Positions 63,617 to 64,000 of a stretch of DNA of 64,000 nt are shown piece by piece. The first letter of the stretch is position 1. Every line of letters begins with the position of its first letter. Location: positions 62,001-126,000 of the forward strand of contig JADJTW010000032.1 of assembly GCA_016710965.1 (NCBI GenBank). The letters are read 5' to 3'. The DNA comes from Flavobacteriales bacterium. Lineage in GTDB: Bacteria; Bacteroidota; Bacteroidia; Flavobacteriales_F; PHOS-HE28. The notes beneath the pieces are model-generated. The model had not been told where the DNA came from. It saw nothing but the letters and a program-made list of their open reading frames with translations, and ran no database searches. Both the position numbers and the translations under genes were made by a program.

Positions 63617-64000
63617 TCAGTGGATGCTCAATTTCTTCTCCAGGTCCTCCAGGTAACCGCGGAACTGCTTGTCGGTCTCCTGCAGGTTGTTCACCGTGCG
63701 GCAGGCGTGCAATACCGTGGCGTGGTCCTTGCCGCCGCAGTGCGCGCCGATGCTGGCCAGTGAGCTCTTGGTCATCTTCTTCGCGAAGTACATCGCGATC
63801 TGGCGCGCCTGTACCACTTCGCGCTTGCGCGTCTTGCTCTTCAGCAGTTCGATCGGCAGGTCGAAGTAATCGCACACCACCTTCTGGATGTAATCGATGC
63901 TCACCTCGCGCGCCGTGTTCTTCACGAACTTGTCGATCATCTGCTTCGCGAGATCGAGCGTCACGGCCTTCTTGTTCAACGAGCTCTGCGCGATCAGGCT
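63617..64000 (-). CDS. dnaA: DnaA, replication initiator (C-terminal part, cut by window edge)
   Basis: Last 127 residues only; the frame is still open at base 64000. Domain IV, the helix-turn-helix that binds DnaA boxes, is intact with the signature SLASIGAHCGGKDHATVLHACRTVNNL preceded by RQIAMYFAKKM. The visible part ends LEKKLSIH, typical for Bacteroidota. Domain III (AAA) lies outside the window. A TTG at 63979 could be mistaken for a start, but the coding sequence clearly continues beyond it (SLIAQSSLNKK). dnaA lies 7.4 kb from recF, more separated than in the E. coli order. Confidence 0.95.
   Translation of the reverse strand, partial: SLIAQSSLNKKAVTLDLAKQMIDKFVKNTAREVSIDYIQKVVCDYFDLPIELLKSKTRKREVVQARQIAMYFAKKMTKSSLASIGAHCGGKDHATVLHACRTVNNLQETDKQFRGYLEDLEKKLSIH

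Noticed and set aside
63617..63979. dnaA as a short complete gene starting with TTG at 63979
   Set aside because: The frame continues beyond with typical DnaA residues; it is a fragment cut by the window edge.

Overview
The window looks like chromosomal DNA of a high-GC member of the Bacteroidota, probably an uncultivated Flavobacteriales-type lineage. Evidence: several giant secreted proteins end in type IX secretion (T9SS) type A C-terminal sorting domains; there is a complete Bat (aerotolerance) operon with MoxR and DUF58 genes; an ECF sigma/FecR/TonB-receptor module is present; a DUF5723 protein and a GldI-like FKBP lipoprotein occur; and promoters follow the Bacteroidota -7 pattern TAnnTTTG (here often TAnnTTCG). 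Shine-Dalgarno sequences are mostly not evident. There is no phage, integrase, transposase or CRISPR array.

Layout. 1-1.5 kb: a DEAD-box RNA helicase on the minus strand, cut by the window edge and interrupted by a one-base frameshift, with a leader of about 200 nt. 1.8-11.8 kb: two giant T9SS cargo proteins with paralogous C-terminal halves; the second has a cluster of frameshifts in its lamin-tail domain. 11.8-21 kb: housekeeping and envelope genes (lipoprotein, RelA/SpoT-hydrolase-like HD protein, dipeptidyl peptidase III, YkuK-like RNase H fold, tRNA-Leu, M23 peptidase, OlsF-like bifunctional acyltransferase, CoA-binding protein, SixA). 21.0-21.4 kb: a spacer holding a 59-bp near-copy of an internal piece of clpB framed by two palindromes. 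21.4-27 kb: a small T9SS protein, a FISUMP-domain protein and clpB. 27.1-33 kb: ECF sigma factor, FecR anti-sigma factor, an STN-domain protein with a 13-unit solenoid repeat, and a TonB-dependent receptor. Identical bipartite promoter-like motifs lie before fecR and before the receptor. 33-39 kb: NlpC/P60 protein, thiolase, tRNA-Ser, a TPR protein, ribH, a beta-barrel protein, a DUF2238 protein, a DUF4442 protein and a MazG-like pyrophosphohydrolase. 39-48 kb: the nine-gene moxR-DUF58-bat operon with near-continuous start/stop overlaps. 48-53 kb: a giant parallel beta-helix T9SS protein with six near-identical Ig-like repeats. 53-57 kb: CreD, tRNA-Arg, tRNA-Pro, recF, dciA and ndk. 57-62.4 kb: two unknown secreted proteins, an NrnA-type DHH phosphoesterase, two FKBP-type lipoproteins and a DUF5723 protein. 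62.4-64 kb: an RsmI-like methyltransferase, a low-molecular-weight phosphotyrosine phosphatase and the 3' part of dnaA, cut by the right edge.

How the genes work together. The most self-contained system is the sigma/FecR/STN/receptor module. The STN signalling domain that normally sits on the receptor is carried by a separate solenoid protein, and both the fecR-STN unit and the receptor gene carry the same TAGGGGTAT-N11-GTTGTC element, which I infer to be the target of the local ECF sigma factor. The Bat operon is a second coherent unit (AAA ATPase plus von Willebrand factor A proteins and TPR partners at the inner membrane). T9SS cargo proteins are spread through the window, but no T9SS machine gene is seen. 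The least explained item is the clpB-derived fragment at 21.2 kb. Its three differences from clpB are all synonymous, and if transcribed rightwards it would be antisense to clpB mRNA.
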